64,000 nucleotides of DNA from Sciurus carolinensis (taxonomy: Eukaryota > Chordata > Mammalia > Rodentia > Sciuridae), in the NCBI RefSeq assembly GCF_902686445.1, contig NC_062220.1, forward strand, positions 98,952,143 through 99,016,142. The letters are read 5' to 3'. Positions within the stretch are counted from its first letter, which is position 1; the number at the start of each line of letters is the position of its first letter. The translations under genes and the position numbers were made by a program. Shown piece after piece: positions 36,469 through 48,594 of this stretch. A model generated the notes under the pieces. It searched no databases, had not been told where the DNA came from, and saw nothing but the letters and a program-made list of their open reading frames with translations.

Positions 36469-36502
<34 letters not shown>
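36469..36502. repeat. (AC)17 microsatellite
   Basis: Uninterrupted AC dinucleotide repeat of 34 bases, likely polymorphic in length. Confidence 0.97.
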
Positions 36503-36504
<2 letters not shown>

Positions 36505-37419
36505 AGAATCGCTTTCCAATTGTCTCCTTTCTGACTTTTTAACTTGATCATTACCAAAACAGCATTTTAAGCCACACCCCACCCCCAACCCCTTTCTATT
36601 GCTAGGTCTACATTTATTGTCTCTGTCTCTTCTGATCCCCCTTGGCCTTGGCCTTCATTATGGACAAAGTTTTCTGTTAAGACTATAAAATCCTTACAGT
36701 TTCCACTTCGTCATCTTTAAAGCCTTGTAAACACTTTCTTCACTGAGTCCTTGTGATTGCAAGTAGCGAACCGTCGAACTTCCTTTTTAAGAAGCAACAG
36801 GGACAAGCACATTTCAATCAAATGTTGACTTCAAGAAGCTGAGCACTTCATCAGCCTCATCTAACACACCTGAAAATCACTGAGCATGCCTCTGTCCCTT
36901 GAGCAGCGCTTGCTTTCCATAGATAGCTGGTGGGAATCCCAACGCTAAAGAGCCAACTTCTTGCTAATTTGGAGCTGAATGTGGGAATTTTAAATATCAT
37001 CCTCACTCTTGGCCTTTTCTTTAGTTGAGCCTGTTTTGTAACAGAGACACATAAATAACCATAATTTATTTACTTTATGTTGTTCCTTACTAGTAGTTAC
37101 ATGAAAAAATTTCAATGAAATCTAAAGATTACTTATGGCTGTTCATTTAAAAACCAATAGCTTTGGTTTCCTGCTCTAGGAAATTAGAAATTGGTTATAT
37201 GCTTCTTTAGAAACCATCTCTTCCAGGTGGCTAATGATAATAGGATTGAATATGAATGCCAGTTTTTTTATTTTCAGCTGTAATATTATTTGGACAATGA
37301 AAATGTTTCTGTTTTTCTTTGTCTTCTCTTTGCTATTTATGATAAAGTTCAAACATCTTTTATTCCACCTTGCCATATGCTGTATAACAATAAAATGTAA
37401 CACTTATAATAGTAATACT
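36503..37419. other. unique sequence, no gene seen
   Basis: Two overlapping frames of 75-83 codons on opposite strands near 37176-37485 are AT-driven. No nameable repeat. Confidence 0.4.
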
Positions 37420-37675
37420 TTTAAAAATGCGACCATTTATGGAATGCTTATGAACATGTCAGACCTTGTACTATGTCCTTCATAAACATTGTCCCATTGT
37501 ATGCTTAACAAAGTTCCTTTTAACATGTTCTTATTTTACTGATGGACAGTGTGATTTAGAGAGGTTCAATTATGCCTAAAATCATGTGACTATGTAGGAG
37601 AAATAGGATTCAAGCCAACTTTATTTTTTATCCTAAAGCCTGTGGCTTTAACTATCTACCATATGCCTCAGAAAG
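37420..37675 (-). mobile_element. MIR SINE, nearly full length
   Basis: Reverse-complement MIR order: 'catttatggaatgcttatgaacatgtcagaccttgtactatgtcc', 'tattttactgatggacagtgtgatttagagaggttcaattatgcc', 'aatcatgtgactatgtaggagaaataggattcaagccaac', 'cctgtggctttaactatctac'. Confidence 0.8.
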
Positions 37676-38444
37676 ACACATATTCATTTAAACTTTAAGG
37701 AAATCATTGTATTTCCTCTGCCCCTCCTTTCCCTTACATTGCAACTTTTTATTCCATCTTCATGAAGGAAAAAAGGATCCACTTTACCAAATAATATTTT
37801 TGAACCATCATAAATAAAATCCAAAATGATTATGATTTTGCCAGTGAATTAAACAATTACCAAAATAATATACTCATGCAAATATGGGTGAATTTTTTGG
37901 GTTACCTAAAGAACTAAAGCAGTGGTTCTAAAAAAAAATCTTATAGTAAAATGAAGTTCATTTTCAGCAAAACCAGGCTATTGCACTGTTGTTTCTTAGA
38001 ATGCTTATTTTATTCAAGAGTATAAAGCATATCATCACAATCCATCATGGAAGAGTAATGATTTATTAAATTTACTTCTGAAAGAGGAGGAAAGGAGTGG
38101 TTTATATTACTTTTCTATCTCCTCATCTAGAAAGTTCAACTTCAAAACCCAAATCTATTTACTTTTCACATGACAAACAGGCCACTATAATATAGTGACT
38201 AAGTGAAAAGTGGGGTTTTGAGACAATAAGGTTTTATTCATTGTTGCAAAAGTGTACAACAGGAATTGATGATTGCCACAGAAGAAAAATTGAATGAACC
38301 TCTTCCTGCTTTGCAAAAGCTTATAAATCTTGTCTGCATTGTACATCTTATGCACAAATATTACATTGGGCATAAAACTAAGAGAAAAAATGCTTAAAAA
38401 AAGGAAGCTAGTATTTCATTAAGTAATTGAATATTGACCTATTT
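37676..38444. other. unique AT-rich sequence, no gene seen
   Basis: No recognisable element. Confidence 0.4.
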
Positions 38445-38570
38445 TCTCTTCTCCAAGTAGAATGTAAGTTCCATGAAGACAGATATTTAATTAATTAATT
38501 AATTGCTATTTCCCTAGCACCTAGAAAGGTATCTGGCACACAATAGATGCATACTAAACATTTCTTAGGT
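38445..38570 (+). mobile_element. L2 3' end fragment with ATTA repeat
   Basis: 'tccaagtagaatgtaagttccatgaagacag', then a small (TTAA/ATTA)n expansion at 38487-38504, then 'gctatttccctagcacctagaaaggtatctggcacacaatagatgcatactaaac'. This is the classical L2 tail (agcgcctagcacagtgcctggcacatagtaggcgctcaata). Confidence 0.85.
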
Positions 38571-40212
38571 AAAGAGAACACTAAGAGGAAGAACGGTGAG
38601 GAGGCTACATTCCCTGAACCTACTTCTACATCTGTGGATTGAAATTACGGGATGTCCCTCCTTCCTTTTCTTGTGAATATCACTGAACAGGCCCCATCTC
38701 AGACAAAAAAATATACAAAAAATGAAAGAAAGTGTAACTGACATTGTGAGTGATTCAAAGACTGAATATCTAAGTAAAAGCATCTGTTAGAAAACATGAT
38801 AAGGTACTTAAGTTCTAAGTCCTTGTCATTGAGATGTTCTGAATGATGCCTAGCTTCCCATGGATAAACACTGAGTCCTAAATGGCCCTATAAAAGAGCA
38901 GTGCCATTGTTACAGAAGGGCACTGTGTTTCTCCCAGCTTGGGGGCAGAAAACAAATGTTGGCACTATGGGACCAATTCTGCACCCATGTGGAATAATTT
39001 AATTCCATTAATAATGCTAGAAATGTTAAGAAAACATTTGAGGGGGAAAAAGCAGAATATGGGGCATGCAGAATGAGTTTTGTTTCATCTGAGCTCCAGC
39101 ATCCATTTGTTTCCCATTGTTTGCTGTAGTTATTCTGGATCTGTTTTCACTTTTATTTGTGGTCAGCTTCAATATGTCTACACGAAAGCACACTTCAGAA
39201 GTAAAAAGGATTCTGTCTTCTTACGGTATGACTCCAGACAGTTGAACAGTTTTAGGATTCACTGGCTCCTAGGTCAGGTTTTTCATGCCTGCTTGAGGCA
39301 TGCTAGTTAATACACTGCTAAGAATAAAAGGTATTGTCATTAAAGGCACACAAATCCAACTCATAGAGCTGAGATCTGGGCCTAAACCAGGCACCCTCAT
39401 GCATAGTTTCTACTCTATCCAAATTCTATCCCCAAGAAATTCTCATGCCATTTTCATTGATTACAGTAGGACCCATGAGTGTGTCCAGGGGCAGAATCTG
39501 GCTGGTTGCATGTAACATACTGCTTGGGCTAGGGCATGAAGCCAAACAAGCATTGTTTACTATTTATATGAGTCTTCACTAATTTCTGGATGCCAAAAGA
39601 GATGAACTCACTGCTTCTGAATAACTCATTCATCAAAACAGACATGAAAATTTTGTTCCTTGGGTCTGGTTAGAAAGCAAATCATTTGCTGGTTCACTGT
39701 CTGGATTCCAAGATATGTTTGGAGCTCTACTGTTCAAACCCAGCTTACACTACCTCAAAGCAAGATGATTTACTTTTGTTCAGAAAATCCTGTGTGCAAA
39801 CAAATATGGTCATGAGACTGTGACAAAGACATTGAGATTAGCTTGAACCTTCTTGTAGTTTTCCTCCAAAGTCTGAGTTCCTATTAAACTGTTTTGGGAG
39901 GAGCACTTTAGGATCATCCAGACTTGAATCCAGCATACTGAACTGTTATGTCTCCACTGTCAGGAAACTTATGTGTACTTGACTTAATGGCACTTGTCAT
40001 TTGTTTTATGTCCTTGTGAAAAGAGCACATATTCCTTTGGGGTACTTTTTAATATAAAAATTCTACTGCTTTGCTTTTGAACATATTAAATGGTTCCATG
40101 TGTATTATCAAGCTATTGTAGTAGCATAGAATAGGGTGTTGCTCTGACTTGGTCTAAAGTATTTATTTTGTCTGTGTGAAGTGTCATCTAAGGAACCTCA
40201 GGCATATAAAGC

Positions 40213-40215
<3 letters not shown>
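38571..40215. other. unique sequence, no gene seen
   Basis: Frames at 38565-38783, 39080-39310 and 39300-39515 are 71-76 codons long without domains. No named repeat. Confidence 0.4.

Positions 40216-40268
<53 letters not shown>
40216..40268. repeat. (GA)n microsatellite, about 26 units
   Basis: GA repeat with one GAAA interruption near its right end. It is a homopurine tract able to adopt triplex structure. The Arg-Glu repeat frame at 40181-40396 is an artefact of it. Confidence 0.97.
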
Positions 40269-40269
<1 letters not shown>

Positions 40270-41194
40270 ATTGCTCCCCAACATAGTGCATGCATCTTGG
40301 AAAACCACTTCAGAATCTCCTGAGAAGCAATGGCTAGATACACTTCCAAATCCTCAAATATTAAGCATCCAAGAGAAAACCATTAAGTATAATTGAGATT
40401 CTTTTTCTGTAAAATAAAATTAAAAGCTTAAAGAAATTTCAAATTTACAAGTACTCAGAGCTAGGTATTTTGTAGTAAATTCCTGCTTTTAAGAGAGGTA
40501 ATGTTCAACTTGACATGAAAGTTACTTCTCAAAGTTTCCAGGAAGTCCTGAACAGCCCATTTCAGGGTTTTATCAAACTCATGGTCAACACATGTAGATG
40601 TCCACCCCTCAGTCCTCCTGCTTTAAATCTGTTCTGTCCTATGCTTGTGTGAATGTTGGGAGTCATTTCCTCCTTTGTCTCTTGCAGGCAGCCTCATTCT
40701 TCCCTTCTCAACCACCATCATTGTGAACACCCTCACCAGTCTGATTTTCTTCTTTGCTCAATAGCTACTCTTATTTTTAAATTTTATGAAATAAGAGAAA
40801 CTTTGGTGGTTTTGATTGACCTTGTTCTTTTACATCCGTCCTTAGAGGATTTTATCCTAATTTTCCCCTTCTTCCTTTATTTGTTAGAAAAAAAATCATT
40901 AAGAATGTTTATGCTGAGTTCAAGTTCTGATTTCCACATATTTGAATTCCGAATGACTCCATCATTTAAGCAATCTGCTTTCACTGATGCTTCAATATCA
41001 TAGAATAAATTTTAAAATGATATGTATTTGTACAAATGCTGGGTTTAGAACCCTGGAGTAAACAAGTGGGTCTGCTTGAGGCAGAGGTGAGGAGATCCAG
41101 CCCAGGCTCTGCCCAGCTGCCCTGAGTACTGAGGAGACCTGTATCATAAAAGACTCAAACTATTCTCCATCCAGTGCCACAGCACATCTGTTGG
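40269..41194. other. unique sequence, no gene seen
   Basis: The 116-codon plus-strand frame at 40653-41003 starts in unique DNA, is rich in Ser, Phe and Leu and shows no domain. I do not call it a gene. Confidence 0.4.
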
Positions 41195-41335
41195 CAACTG
41201 CTGCCTTCATTTCTTTATATATCAACTTCCTTATCTGTAAAATGGAAAGAAGGATATCCATTACCCATCTTGTCAAGTTGTAAAGCTTAACTGAGTTCAT
41301 ACATATAGCGCATTTAGCACAATTGCTGTCTTTCA
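41195..41335 (+). mobile_element. MIR SINE 3' part
   Basis: MIR core 'caacttccttatctgtaaaatgg', then 'catccattacccatcttgtcaagttgtaaagcttaactgagttcatac...' and 'gcgcatttagcacaattgctg'. Confidence 0.78.
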
Positions 41336-42640
41336 AAAGATGCAAACAGTAGAAGCAGCAACAGTTACTGTAAATTTATTTCTTTATAATCACAAGTTGG
41401 AGATAACCGTTGATAGATCATTTCATTTTTTCAAAGATCAATTATTTTGTCTGATGTGTGATATTAAAGAATAAGAAATCTTGATGTTAGACCTCCTATG
41501 AATGGATCTTAAAGAAATCAAGACAGGTGAGGAGAGAGATCAGGGGATAGCAGGGTTCCTAAGCAGATAGCACCTGGATGAAATTCCTTGGTTTTTCAGT
41601 AGAAACAAGCAAACTGCCCAAGGATGAGGCCATACAACTAAAACTTAGTCAAGAAACTGAGATGTAGGAAAGGGCCTTGACTCTGACATAGCATTAACAG
41701 GAAGGAGATGGATAACCAGAGAGAACAAGCTCAGAGTGATGATGAGGGTAACTTGTGGTTATTTTGAGTTCTAATGGAGGGACCATCTGACTACCCTGGA
41801 CATGTCACCAGGCCTTTCCCCTGTTAGCCGGCAAGAGAAGTGCAAGAATAGGTGAGGGCTATCCAGAGGTTTTGCAGTGGATTTCAGCCTGGGAAAGCTG
41901 CTTGCCAAGGTTAATCTAAAGGACTTTGCTTGTGAGACTGGCCCCTGACCTTATCTGAAGATGGAGGACCTCAGACATCCAGCATCAGAAGGCTGGGCAG
42001 TCTGAAGAACTGGGAACAGAACTCTTAAAAATTAATAAGACTTAGATTTGCAAGAATTGTATTTAGCCAAGTCTGAATTATCTACAAAGAGACATCCATA
42101 TGTTTGGACACTGTCTCCTCCTTCACTCCCCAACTGGTCTACATCCAGCCCTGCTCCCTAGGGACATTGCTTCCATTCCCCAAGCCTTACTCTTCTGCTG
42201 TTTCACAAAGCCAGTTGGTTTAAATTCTTTGTCCTTCCATTGTCCAAGCCTAATAAGGAAGTCAGTCAGCTGCGGGTTGGGATAAGAAACTGGTGGTAAG
42301 GAGGAACATTCCTCCAAGGGCCTTTTGATCTTTAAGAGACTGTAAGTGGCTCAATTCCCTGCTTTTATGCAAAAATATCTCTTGTGTGTGTCATTCAAAC
42401 AGATTGTTTTCCTTCCCATGCATGTAACTGTTGTCTCTTGGAGATTTTATAAGAAACAGAATGCAGGCCATTCCAAAGTCAGGGAGAGGAGGAAAACATG
42501 ACTTTATCTTGTTCACCTCCCAGCCTTGTCACTCTTACTTGTAGACATTTGTCTCTAAGAATTGTGTATTCCAGTGGCAAGACTAAACACCCCCAGGTAA
42601 TTTATGGATGTTCTTGACTCTACTCCTAACCAACTGTGGT
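41336..42640. other. unique, moderately GC-rich sequence; no gene supported
   Basis: About 1.3 kb without a recognised repeat. Frames at 42100-42317 on the two strands mirror each other (61 and 64 codons) and lack domains. It is one of the longer repeat-free stretches, so cross-species conservation here would be informative. Confidence 0.4.
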
Positions 42641-42644
42641 TTGT

Positions 42645-42718
42645 GTGTCAAGACATTTCACGCTTTGGGGCCTCAGTTTTCTTACTGTAAAACTTAGCAA
42701 GTTGGATTTGACAAGGTC
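42645..42718 (+). mobile_element. MIR fragment
   Basis: 'caagacatttcacgctttggggcctcagttttcttactgtaaaactt' resembles the MIR core (acttaacctctctgtgcctcagtttcctcatctgtaaaatg). Short, so uncertain. Confidence 0.5.
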
Positions 42719-42754
42719 CATTTGGCAGGGAGTGTGTTATTGCTATGAATTTTG

Positions 42755-42935
42755 TAGGTGAAAGTATCTGATTTCAAATTCCAGTTCTGTTGTTTGCACA
42801 GGTGACTCAACTGCATCAACGCCTCTATTTTCTTATTTGTAAATGAAGTTGCTATGACAAATATATAAGACAATGTTTGTAAGGTGCTTAATAAGGCCTA
42901 TAAGAAGTGTTAAATAAATGTTGACCCATATTAAT
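42755..42935 (+). mobile_element. MIR SINE
   Basis: 'tctgatttcaaattccagttctgttgtttgcac', 'ggtgactcaactgcatcaacgcctctattttcttatttgtaaatgaag' and 'aggtgcttaataaggcctataagaagtgttaaataaatgttga' reproduce the MIR order through to its 3' end. Confidence 0.78.
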
Positions 42936-44330
42936 TTTTTCATTTATAATTTTCCTTCAACAACTAAATTTTACATGTATCTATTTTACATGTATATATT
43001 TTAGAAGGAGTAAAGAATGAGCCTGAGAAGGGCATAGGAGTGGAGTGAGGGAGAAGTGTTTGTCTTCAGTGTCTTTTGAGATGATAGGTTTGGAGATTTT
43101 AAATCAACATGTCTGTGGCCCAATATTACATTTTCTATTCTTTGTGAATTTTTATTTAATTAGATGGTAGGAGATTCTTTATTTCTGTGTTTAATATAGA
43201 CAAATATCACTTTTCATTTATTTTCTTATTTATTTATTATTCACTCAAAAATATATTAATATGTATCCGAAGTTGACCAGCATCACATTAAGTGATTACG
43301 GTACAAATGTAACTAAAACTGATTCTCTGTCCACAGGATAGTCCTGGAAGAGATGAGGAAATCAGCACTGAGTACAGTAGGTTGGTTCTGTGAATGTGGT
43401 ATAGAGCAGGTATAGAAGGCAGGAGGATCTGAAAGGGGTGGTGATGGAGGAGTGGAGAGTGGAGTGGTAAAGCTATGTTGGAGAGAAGTTGAATTGTGGA
43501 GTAAGTGAGAATAAAGGGACTGGTCTAGGATGGTTTAGGACTTCAGTTTTTACCACATAAAATCTGAGGATCTTCTGGTGCATCCAAAAGCATGGTAAAC
43601 TGGCAGAAAACAATAGTCATTAGGATTTAAATGGAGTTTGAAGCCATGTGTAGGTATTCACTTTTTCAGAGAGAATATATATATATATGTATTTTCATTT
43701 AAAATGAAAAGTGGATCATGGAATGCCTAAGGGACACCCTAATTTAAGGGTGGAAATAAGGAAATAGAGATGGTGGGCCAGAAAGAGAAGAAATGGCCAT
43801 GTAAGAGGAATACCAAGAAGAGTGGTTTCATATAAGCCAAGAGAAAGAAAACTTTCAAAAGGAATTAGTGATCAACAAAAGCAAATAGCATAGATGTAAG
43901 ATAATGGCTGCTATGTGTCTCCTTATTACTTAGGCTTTCTGCTAGCAAAAAACATGTGCATTCAAATTTTCTTGATCAAAAAATCAAGAGGCTTGTATGT
44001 GTACATTCAGAAAATGAGGTAGACAGGAATCCTATTCTAATGCAACCAAGTTTTGACAGACTAGGAGCCAGAAGTGCAGGCCTCATAAGGAATAGAATAT
44101 GTCCAGGAAACTAGAAATTTGTTCTGGTTGCAATGCAACTTTTGCAAATCAGGATATTTTGTTGCTTCCTCAATAGGCGCTACCCCTTGATTTTTCTATA
44201 GGCAGCTTACTATCAGCCTGATTCTGCTACTCTATAGGAATACATGATTTGGTTCTAATGTCATTTTTCTATTTGTAGTGCAGGTCTTCAAGAAGAAATT
44301 CAAGAAGAAAATCTAATTACTCTCTCTTTC
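42936..44330. other. unique sequence, no gene seen
   Basis: A short TA run lies at 43676-43691. GA-rich patches at 43330-43520. No exon. Confidence 0.4.
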
Positions 44331-44510
44331 TTTGTATTGGGGATTAAACCTAGGGTACTCTACCACTGAGCTACATTCTCAGCCCCTTTATTGTTTCTTA
44401 CTAAATTGCCGAGGGTCTCCAAGTTGCAGAAACCCTCGATAACTTATAATACTCCCACTTCGACCTCCTGAGTCACTGGGATTATAAGTGTGCACCAACA
44501 TTCCCAAGTA
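44331..44510 (-). mobile_element. B1-ID composite SINE, decayed and shortened
   Basis: In reverse complement the B1 half is at the right (ttgggaatgttggtgcacac, 'cttataatcccagtgactcagg...', 'aacttggagaccctcgg'), and the ID half is at the left ('ggggctgagaatgtagctcag', 'tggtagagtaccctaggttt', 'aatccccaatac'). Internal deletions have shortened the copy. A frame at 44388-44612 contains translated B1 sequence and is not a gene. Confidence 0.82.
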
Positions 44511-46469
44511 TCTCCATATTTCTTTTTGGGTAGGGTTCTCATAGTCCTTAGATTGGTATTTCTTGGATCTCTTGTATTGTCTTGCCTCCTGGGGTCCAGT
44601 GAGTGATAACAATAATCAGGGAGACAAAGTAATATGGTACTCGGAACATGACTACCTCTTCATAAAAGCCACCATGGACACTGTCTTCCTCAAAAAGGGG
44701 GAGTGGCTCTGACAGACGTGTCCTGTTTTAAAGCCTTTTCTTTAGTATCCTAGACATTGGTAATGCAGAAGTATTGTGCTTGGGAGAGTAGTTTCAATGT
44801 TGGAGATGAAAGTCAGATTTTGTATTTTGGAGGATTAAAGAAAAAAGGGGGATGATGAGCCTGTGGAAACGGAATATCAGTGAGTCTTTGGGAAGGAAGG
44901 TAAGAGATATGGCATCAGAGGTAATGAGACGTATATTTCCAAGATAATACTGCCCATTCAAACAGAAGATAGTTATGCCTATTTATATAGTAATAGGACA
45001 GCTAGAGAGAATGAAAGGGTCAGGGAGAAGATAACTACTAGACTGAGGGCCTAAGTAACTAAAAGTGAAACTGACAGAACTCCTTTATTTATCTTGTCTA
45101 CATTTATACTTAGCAGTGAACTCATCTGAGGAAATCAGTGTTGGGTGTGGAGAAATTCTGATGGAGATATGGAAGAAGACTAGATGAAAGAGAGAGAGAG
45201 AGAGCTAAGAAATGGAGAAATACTATGGCAGTAGTAAGCTACAACGATAAATGGGAATAGAAGAAGAGAAAGGTGAGAAATTTAGAGAAAGTAAAGAATC
45301 TGCATTCACAAGTTTAACCAAATATTCTCAAGACACAGGTTATAAGCACTCTTGGATATTCCGATGACTCTAAGGGCTATGTGTATTTCTTTTGTTGCAA
45401 GAAGGAAGCCAAAAGCAGGCCTTGGTTGTCATATCTCATACAACGCAGAGCAAGGCAGGCCCTCAGATTTTCTAGAGCTTCTTATTCTGCATCAATAAAT
45501 ATTGGCTACTATTGTATTTATCACAGTAATAGTTTTTACCATACATCCTGTCTGCATTTCTTGGAACAGCCCCTTTAAAAAATTTTAATACCAGAAATAA
45601 TCCCAGTGGATAAGTCAATTAGGTCTTAAAAATAGAACCTTTGTTAAAAAGTCATTCTGATTTCTTTGCTGGCCTTGGGTTCTGTCACTGACAAATTGCC
45701 CTAGATTTCTTTCTTAACATCTTAGGTTAAGATTGTCTGTAGTACATACATGTACCAGAAACACAGAAATTTTTTTTCATTTAAAAATAGATCCGAAGGC
45801 AAACAAATTTCAAATGGATTTCCTACTGTGGGGATTTCAAAAACTAATACTGGAGAATGAAGGTAGAAACTGGTTTCACCTTTGTACTAAGCTAATGCAG
45901 TATCTACTCCCCTAATTTTCTAAGTCCTTCTCCTAACTCTTACACTGTTTACTATTAATATGGATTAGAAGGATAGATTTTGTAAGCATCTGAAGTGTCT
46001 TTTCATCTTAGAAAAGAAAATGGGTCTCTTCCAAATTTACTTTCTTCTGCCATCTCTTTATCCTCTTACTCCTTCTCCCTCTTCTTTTTTGGGAAGGGAA
46101 AAAGAAAAACAAATATTTGAAGAAGAACTAAAAGATGGTATTACAGGTTTTAAATTTTAGTTTCCTTAAATTTCAGATCTACAATTCATGTAACTATGGA
46201 CTAAGAGAAAGGCCAGGAAGCTGACTATAAAATTGCCCTTATGCCTTTTGACAGAGTCAGCCATATTCATTTCCTGGTTTATTTGTAAATAATAACCAAT
46301 ATTTACAGATCACCAAGTATGGAGATAAAAATGAATATAATATGTGTTGGTCTTCTTCTAAAAGAACTCACCCTATCATGGTGATCATTTGGTAGTGGCT
46401 GGATTCATGTGACAATTTAGAGGAAGTAGAAGTTAGAAAGAGGAAAAAAAAAACATTGGTGAGCAAATG
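44511..46469. other. unique sequence, no gene seen
   Basis: About 2 kb with a GA tract at 45188-45204 and a short A run near 46444-46454. Frames of 60-65 codons have no domain. Confidence 0.4.
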
Positions 46470-46912
46470 TGTGATAATTTGAGTATGAGGCACCCCACTG
46501 AATCTCCTGTTAATGTAATGAAATGATTGTATTGTGAGAACTATAACCCAATCAGCCCCTTCTAGTTTGAATGGAATGAATGGGTGTTAACTATAGGCAG
46601 GTGGGTATGGCTGAAGGAAGTGGGTCAGTTTTGTCCTGGAAGGGTGCATCTTCTCTGCTGTCCCTATCCCTTTTCTCTGTCTCTCTCTGTCTCTTTCTCT
46701 CTCTGCCTCTGCTTTGTGAGCCTGTCATGAGCTAAGCAAATTTTCTCCCTGGGCCCTTCCCTTATGATGTGCTGCTTCACCTTGGGCCCAGAGCAATGGA
46801 GTTGACCATCTATGAACTGAGACCTCTGAAACTGTGATCCCAAATAAATGTTTCCTCCTCTAAGTTGTCCTTGTCAATTATTGTGGTCACAGCAATGAAA
46901 AGTTAGATAAAC
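46470..46912 (+). mobile_element. rodent MaLR-type solo LTR (MT/ORR1-like)
   Basis: The 3' half reads like rodent MaLR LTRs: a (TCTC)n-rich segment at 46675-46710, 'tgagctaagcaaattttctccc', 'ttatgatgtgctgcttcaccttgggcccagagcaatggag', 'tctatgaactgagacctctgaaactgtgatcccaaataaatg' and an end near 'gcaatgaaaagttagataaac'. AATAAA within 'ccaaataaatg' is the LTR polyadenylation signal. No internal sequence accompanies it. Confidence 0.72.
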
Positions 46913-47017
46913 AAATGAATAGAAAATTTCTTTTTCTTATAGAGGCTTATGAAAAGTAGCTAACCATATCCTTAAATTCACTGTGTAACTGGAAAAAGGA
47001 AAGCATACTCCTGGCTC

Positions 47018-47044
<27 letters not shown>
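47018..47044. repeat. A27 homopolymer
   Basis: Run of 27 A between two LTR relics. It would fit the tail of a plus-strand retroposon, but 46913-47017 does not resemble any SINE or L1 3' end I know. Confidence 0.95.
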
Positions 47045-47049
<5 letters not shown>

Positions 47050-47169
47050 CTAAGGGAAGGAATTTGTCTATAGCAATAAAGCTGATTGATGTTCTTAGAG
47101 TCTAAAGAGTCTTTGCTGACAGGCCTGCTTGACATTTCAAAGATGAAGAAGAGGTGTGTAAAGGTAAAA

Positions 47170-47219
47170 GTGTGAGAGTGTGTGTGTGTGTGTGTGTGTG
47201 TGTGAGTGTGTGTGTGTGT
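47170..47219. repeat. (TG)n microsatellite
   Basis: TG repeat with TGAG interruptions near both ends. Confidence 0.95.
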
Positions 47220-47396
47220 ACAAAGGAAAGGAGTAAGGGAGAAAAAGCACTTGTGCAGATGAAGTCGTTTTCTTGATTTTATCTAAGAATGATCACAATA
47301 GGTGAGTTAAGAAATAAACAACACAGAATATACATGATGTAATATAGCATGCTACTAAATGGGATAAATCTCAAATAATAATTTCTTGCTTACCCT

Positions 47397-47720
47397 GGGT
47401 CTTAGTCCATTTTGTGCTGCTGTATAGAATACCACAGTGGACAGTAATGTATAGTGGACAGAAACTTATTGGCTCCCAGTTTTGGAAGCTGGGAAATTCA
47501 GTATCAAGGTGCTGGCATCTGCACCTGGTAAGGCTCTTGTATGTCATCCCATAGCAGAAGGTGGAAAGACCAGGAAAGAGTGAGAGTGAGAGAGAGAGGT
47601 GGAGCAGGAGGGATGGGGGGGCACACATTATTCATTTCCCAATATTACTAACAGGACAGCTACATTTCAATGTGAGTTTGATGGGGAACTTCAAACCATT
47701 GCATTCTGTCATGGTCCAAT
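47397..47720 (-). mobile_element. MaLR-type (MST/MLT1-like) LTR
   Basis: The plus strand shows the antisense MaLR pattern: 'tcttagtccattttgtgctgctgtatagaataccacag', 'aacttattggctcccagttttggaagctggg', 'aaggtgctggcatctgcacctggtaaggctc', 'cccatagcagaaggtggaaag', a GAGA-rich tract, and 'ctacatttcaatgtgagtttgatggggaacttc'. This is the reverse complement of the LTR from its 3' end towards its 5' end. The ORFs at 47371-47857 cross it and are not genes. Confidence 0.72.
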
Positions 47721-48174
47721 ATAGTCATGAAAGGGGATTCAATATATACAATCTTTCAGTAACCCAGACTCTTTGTATCTCATTATGGCACTGTCTGCAA
47801 TATGTGGTTCCCAGATTAATGTTAAAGAAGAAGAGGGTCGTTAAACAATGTATTTGAGGCAAGAGGGTAGGAGCTGGGTTTGGAGGTAGCATATGCCACT
47901 CTTACTTGTATTTCTTTGGCTAGCATTCAGATTGATGGTCCAAAACTAATTGCAGAAGAAACTGGGAAATATAATTATTCTGTATGCCTCAAAGGAACAT
48001 TAATTGCTTTTAGTGAACTATGCCAATGTCTTTGATATGTGGTAGTATTTTCATCAAGCTAAAATGGACAGTGATGAGTTCTTAAAAATATACAAGTGAA
48101 GTGTTACCTTTGTTAGAACTCTGAACACCTTGTTTTTGGCATTTTTTAGAGGAGTTTGAATTGGTATGCATATT
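47721..48174. other. unique sequence, no gene seen
   Basis: No repeat or exon recognised between the LTR and the L1 insertion. Confidence 0.4.
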
Positions 48175-48184
48175 AATTGTATTG
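48175..48184. repeat. L1 target-site duplication, left copy
   Basis: aattgtattg, repeated at 50055-50064. Together they bracket the minus-strand L1. Confidence 0.75.
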
Positions 48185-48330
48185 GTCTTTTTTAAAATTC
48201 ATTTTTATTGTAAACAAATGGGATATATCTTGTTTCTCTGTTTATACATGAAGTAGAGGCATACCGTTTTTGTAATCATACATTTACCTAGGGTAATAGT
48301 TTTTGATTCATTCTGTTATATTTTTTCTCT

Positions 48331-48350
48331 CCCCCCACCCCTCCCACCCC
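48331..48350 (-). other. G-quadruplex-forming motif in L1 3' UTR
   Basis: On the minus strand (the L1 sense strand) the motif is GGGG-T-GGG-A-GGGG-T-G6: four G tracts with single-base loops. The same motif occurs in the plus-strand L1 copy at 54401-54418. Single-base loops favour very stable parallel quadruplexes. Confidence 0.8.
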
Positions 48351-48594
48351 TCTTATCCCTCTATACAGTCCCTCCTTCCTCCATTCTTGCCCCCCTCCCA
48401 CCCCCCATTATGTGTCATCATCCACTTATCAGCAAGATCATTCGTCTTTTAGTTTTTTGAGATCAGCTTATCTCACTTAGCATGATATTCTCCAATTTCA
48501 TCCATTTGCCTGTAAAGGCCATAATTTTATAATTTTTTATGGCTGAGTAATATTCTATTGTGTATATATATATATATCACAGTTTCTTTATCCA

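Noticed and set aside
36469..36502. CRISPR-like or other phased repeat array
   Set aside because: A plain (AC)n microsatellite. No direct repeats with unique spacers occur anywhere in the window.
40181..40396. Arg-Glu repeat protein
   Set aside because: Entirely a translation of the (GA)n microsatellite.
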